From: Reclinomonas americana ATCC 50394
Taxonomy: Eukaryota > Jakobida > Jakobea > Jakobida
Direction: 5' to 3'
DNA: 20,415 nt
NCBI GenBank assembly: GCA_048213135.1
Contig: PS015077.1
Location: 31,106-51,520 of the forward strand
The notes under the pieces were generated by a model that saw only the letters and a list, made by a program, of their open reading frames with translations, had not been told where the DNA came from and searched no databases. A program made the translations under genes and the position numbers. Of this stretch, positions 16,867 through 20,415 are shown one piece after another. Numbering within the stretch: position 1 is the stretch's first letter; every line of letters begins with the position of its first letter.

Positions 16867-17956
16867 TTACCAACGAATGGGCTGTGCCAGCGGGAAGAGC
16901 GGACCGGGAGACTCGCCAAACAGCAAGTCCATCATGTGCCACATGTCCTCGGCAATCATGTAGTCCCACCGCTGCGCCAGCTGCGCCACCGTGTTCCGAT
17001 AGCTGAAATCGAGACACTGCGGCACGTTGCCGGCCTTCAGCACATCCTGGCTGCCTTTTGTCGGCAACACATCAAACGTCGACGATGGAATGACCGTGTG
17101 GTCTAGCCACTTGAGCTTGTACGTCTGCCCGCCAGTCACTCCCACCTCGTAGTAGCGCGGATGCAGATAGTAAAACACCTCCTGCACCTGCTTGGCCGCC
17201 ACCTCGGTCTGGATCGCCGTCGCGCCTGCGCGGAAGAATAGAGAGAGAGTGAGAAGGCACCGGCAACGCACGCTCGGAGGAGGGTCGGCCTCACCGAGCG
17301 TCCACCCGTCCACGTTCCGAAACACGCCCGTGGCCACATCCTGAAAGCGCTGCATGCGACGACTCAAATACGTACCACGCTGCACCGTGTCGCGGTAGAT
17401 GGCGCCCTTGGGGATCGACGGGTACCACAACTGGTGCGTAATGGCACGCGAGAAGCACAGTGTGCCGCCCTCGGTCTTGACAAGATCATACTCATAACCC
17501 TGCAAAGTCACTCAGTCAGTCTCCTGTGTCGCCATTCTCCATTCTCCATGCACGCGACGCAACAGCGTTGGCATCGTAGAACCACATGTCTCTGTTGTAG
17601 AACACCAGCAGCACCTTGCCTGCGTCGTAGTCGTAGTAGAGTCGCGCCCAGTCATCGGGCACTCGCGAGGTGCGAAAGCGCGCGGTAAAGTGCCGCCCAA
17701 TGAACGCAATGGGCGGCGGCAGTGCCGAGGCCGGTGAGGCTGTCGGGTAGGTCTTTACGTAAAAGTTCGGCTGCGCGACGGGCTCCACATCGCCGCGCGC
17801 GAGGAGAATGTGTGGTGGTGACGAGGAGTGGGAGTGGGAGTTGAGCATGCACCACAGTGCGAGGGTGCAGAGGGCGAGGAGGTGCAGAGAGGAGAGTCCG
17901 CGACGTGGTGGCGCACCAAACACCACAACACCCGCTGAGTGATGTCTGTCGTGCAT
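16867..17956 (-). CDS. Unrecognised type II membrane or secreted protein
   Basis: Three exons: 17956-17564, 17499-17295 and 17225-16867, giving 318 aa. I do not recognise the family. Residues about 21-38 form a hydrophobic segment (LSSLHLLALCTLALWCML) after an N-terminal stretch with several Arg and His, fitting a signal anchor or signal peptide with the bulk in the lumen or outside. The rest is rich in aromatics: DDWARLYYDYDAGKVLLVFY, NRDMWFYDAN, then GYEYDLVKTEGGTLCFSR, WYPSIPKGAIYRDTVQRGTY, VFYYLHPRYYEVGV and AEDMWHMMDLLFG near the C-terminus. The pattern suggests a beta-rich extracellular or lumenal domain with paired cysteines. Intron 1 uses donor GTTGCG. The start at 17956 is the first ATG before the hydrophobic segment. 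Nothing in the neighbourhood points to its role. Confidence 0.75.
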
Positions 17957-18083
17957 GGCGTCCGGTTGCAGTGACGATGAATGACTGCGTGTGACACAGG
18001 ACGTGCTGTCGACTTTTTTGCATTACACGTTGCTGTTACTGCTGCTGTTTGGGCTTTTTGGAAACACACACACACACACACAC

Positions 18084-19070
18084 TCAAATCACAAACGATC
18101 GACGCCGAAGCCGTGCTCCGGTTGGTGACGAGGCTTCGCCGCTGTTGGGCGCCGAGGCTGGAGGTGGAGGCGGAGGTGGTGGAGGTGGCGAAGGCGTCAG
18201 GCCCGAAGCAGCACCGGCCGTGGGCGTGCGTGGTGGTGCGCCACGTGGGCGTGGAGAGGAGGAGGCTGCGGAGTTCGGGGTGCCGGGGGTGCCGGGGGAG
18301 AGGGGCGGTGCGCCGTCGGTGGGATTTACAAACAGGGAGATCCGAGAGCGCGAGTTGCCAAACGACGAGGTCGACAGCGGCGGTGTGGAGGCCGCAGAGG
18401 AGGCGGCTGAGGAGGATGACCGTGGCCGTGAGAAGGGCGACTCTTGCTGCGCATCGAACTTGCCGACCGAGGGAGAGCCGAGGTTCGGGGTGGGTGCACG
18501 GGGTGGTTTTTGTTGTGTTGTGGACGAGGCGGAGGGCGAGCGGCCTGCAGTAGAAAAAAAAAGAACACCGTGGGGTGAGCAAGCAATGCTATGAGGTGTG
18601 CGGTAGGAGTGACGCACCACTGCCACTGCCGTTGCTGCCGCCACTGGCCATGGAGCAGCCATCCATGCTGGCCGCCGACGATGCCGGCTGACTGTCGGGA
18701 CGCGGTACTGTTGTCGACGCACTGCCTCGACGGGCGCCACCGTCCCGATTGCCGCCACGGACGACCTGGTTGGTGGCAAAGCAAAAGTAGTCCTCGCTGA
18801 CCTCCAGCTTGGCCGCCGCCTTGGACAGATCCTCACCCACCGAAACCGAAAAGTGCACACCTGTGCGTGTTGCGCGTCAGCAACTAATTGTGGCGCGCGA
18901 CCTTCATCCATGACACATGCCACTCACCAGCATCGATTTCCTCCGAGGAGAGCTCACTGAAATGAATGGGATCACTGGGCCCAACTCGCGGGCCCACCGA
19001 CAGCGCCTCCGCACTCGGAACCGCAGCCGCACCAAACCTCGGCGCAAATCTGGACTCGCCAGGCGGCGGA
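18084..19070 (-). CDS. Ser/Pro-rich protein, 5' end lost in assembly gap
   Basis: Three joined exons: 19070 (gap edge) to 18928, 18860-18618 and 18544-18084, about 281 residues to the stop; introns are phase 1. The only ordered-looking part is DPIHFSELSSEEIDAG followed by VHFSVSVGEDLSKAAAKLEV and SEDYFCFATNQVVRGG. The rest is low complexity: Gly/Ser runs, many SP and TP pairs (PGTPGTPNS, PPRTPTAG), a run of about ten prolines, and a basic C-terminus RLRRRSFVI. The SP/TP density suggests a phosphorylated disordered scaffold, and the polyproline could bind SH3, WW or profilin-type partners; both are inference. A possible first exon is at 19514-19497 (ATG then six codons and a strong GTAAGT donor), beyond the gap. 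Family unknown. Confidence 0.65.
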
Positions 19071-19380
19071 NNNNNNNNNNNNNNNNNNNNNNNNNNNNNN
19101 NNNNNNNNNNNNNNNNNNNNNNNNNNNNNNNNNNNNNNNNNNNNNNNNNNNNNNNNNNNNNNNNNNNNNNNNNNNNNNNNNNNNNNNNNNNNNNNNNNNN
19201 NNNNNNNNNNNNNNNNNNNNNNNNNNNNNNNNNNNNNNNNNNNNNNNNNNNNNNNNNNNNNNNNNNNNNNNNNNNNNNNNNNNNNNNNNNNNNNNNNNNN
19301 NNNNNNNNNNNNNNNNNNNNNNNNNNNNNNNNNNNNNNNNNNNNNNNNNNNNNNNNNNNNNNNNNNNNNNNNNNNNNNNN
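19071..19380. other. Assembly gap (310 N)
   Basis: A run of N next to (GA)n at 19382-19397. It removes the 5' coding part or an intron of the Ser/Pro-rich gene. Confidence 0.95.
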
Positions 19381-19514
19381 CAGAGAGAGAGAGAGAGTGA
19401 GTGCGCGAGGGGACTCTTGAGTGAGACGCAACGTGGAAGGAGAGCTTGTATCTCAAAGCGACGACGCCCGCCGCGACCGCGTGTGGACGCACTTACTCCA
19501 CTCGCACGAATCAT

Positions 19515-20170
19515 GGGAGCGAGAGCCCTACTTGCTCTGCTTCTTGTTTCTCTGTGTGTGACATATTGATGAGCGAGTCAGTACAACCACCAACACACTC
19601 ACAGGCAGAGACAGAATTGAGAGAGCGTGTGTGCGTGTGTGAGAGAGAGAGAGAGTGAGAGGGCGAGACGCAGTGTGTGTGTGTGAAGAGAGTGGCATGG
19701 AGAGTCGGTTGGAGTGAGTGAGTGTGTGCAGCGTGGAGATCGCACACTCTCAAAATTGGGACATTGTGTGGCCTGAGTGTTTGAGTGCGCGTGTGTGTGT
19801 GCGTGTGTGTGTCAATGAGGAAGGCCGTGCTGGTGGGGAGAGAGCGAGAGAGACAAGTGTGCGTGAGAGTGGGTCCGTGTGTACGAACACTTGCGCTCCT
19901 CGATATGAGACTTGCTGTAAATGAAGAGAGTTGCGTGCGTTGCTGTAAATAAATCGGGGACAACTGCAAACCAGAACTCTGCTTGCGTTTCTCTCTATCT
20001 TGCTGGCGTGTTCTATCGGATAGGAACTGGCTTGCCGTGAAGGTGCTCCGATCTGAGCACGGTTTGCATCGTGAACGCGATCGGACAGGATTTCGAATTC
20101 ATCTTCGCCACAATTCTTGCACCTGTCCACCCGGAGCTTGCTCTCACATGCAGCCACACAACATGACCAT
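19515..20170. other. Low-complexity region, no gene recognised
   Basis: Up to about 19870 it is dominated by GT and GA microsatellites (GTGTGTGTG, GAGAGAGAGAGAG). From about 19990 to 20190 the minus strand has less repetitive sequence with a short CKNCGEDEFEI frame, but no gene model closes. An AATAAA on the plus strand at 19948-19953 has no upstream gene to serve. Confidence 0.4.
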
Positions 20171-20175
20171 CTAGA

Positions 20176-20415
20176 AGACAAAGAGAGACACACAAGTACG
20201 CAACGAGCGACAATTCATTCGCCAGTAAACAAGCAGAAGCGCTGTGGTGTTGATGTCAAAGCAAATCATGCCCACAAACAGCAACACAACCCCCGCAGCG
20301 ACCTCGACGGCTGCGACAAGAAGGTTTGTGTGCGTGCAGTCGCTTTCGGAGCTTCGACAAGTCGAGAAGCAGTCCATGGCTTCGACTCGTCGCACATCGC
20401 ATCCGACGGTCAGCG
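20176..20415 (-). CDS. Possible membrane-protein fragment running off the right edge
   Basis: A minus-strand frame is open from the window edge down to 20171. It encodes a cysteine-containing stretch (AMDCFSTCRSSESDC) followed by a convincing hydrophobic segment (LLVAAVEVAAGVVLLFVGMI). If real, the 5' part lies beyond 20415. I cannot place a confident donor or downstream exon, and the family is unknown. It could be a chance open frame. Confidence 0.25.

Noticed and set aside
19948-19953. AATAAA polyadenylation signal on the plus strand
   Set aside because: No plus-strand gene lies upstream for it to serve.

Overview
The window is nuclear DNA of a unicellular eukaryote whose lineage I cannot name from sequence alone. 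The genes are split by many short introns: 45 can be placed, all but one GT-AG and one GC-AG. They encode conserved eukaryotic proteins: longin-type SNAREs, a GCN5 acetyltransferase with a bromodomain, the METTL3 RNA m6A methyltransferase and ribosomal protein eL15. There are no bacterial operons, Shine-Dalgarno sites or CRISPR arrays. Genes are packed tightly, with gaps of 39-49 bp between several coding regions. Introns are rich in CT, CACTC and GT microsatellites. Four runs of N are assembly gaps, three of them beside or inside repeats.

Region by region: 455-5589 (+) holds three tandem longin-domain membrane proteins. The first and third are full R-SNAREs of the VAMP7 type. The middle one keeps the longin domain and tail anchor but has lost a recognisable SNARE motif. 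A 1 kb spacer (2991-3987) between the second and third carries two diverged copies of an unknown sequence. 6049-9555 (-) is a seven-exon GCN5/KAT2 gene with a HAT domain and a C-terminal bromodomain. 9677-9941 (+) is the 3' part of a small helical protein interrupted by a gap. 9983-12517 (+) is a nine-exon gene for a probable beta-propeller protein with a coiled coil and an acidic tail, convergent with METTL3 (12557-15336, -; nine exons). METTL3 stands head-to-head with the eL15 gene (15379-16643, +; five exons). 16867-17956 (-) encodes an unrecognised protein with an N-terminal membrane anchor. 18084-19070 and beyond (-) is a Ser/Pro-rich protein whose 5' part is lost in a gap. The last 900 bases are mostly low complexity, with a possible membrane-protein fragment at the right edge.

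Exon models were built by hand. I required frame continuity across every junction and, where possible, agreement with known protein families and between the three paralogues. Phases close for every multi-exon gene listed. The genes do not form one pathway: there is a vesicle-fusion cluster, a chromatin gene, an mRNA-modification gene and a translation gene.
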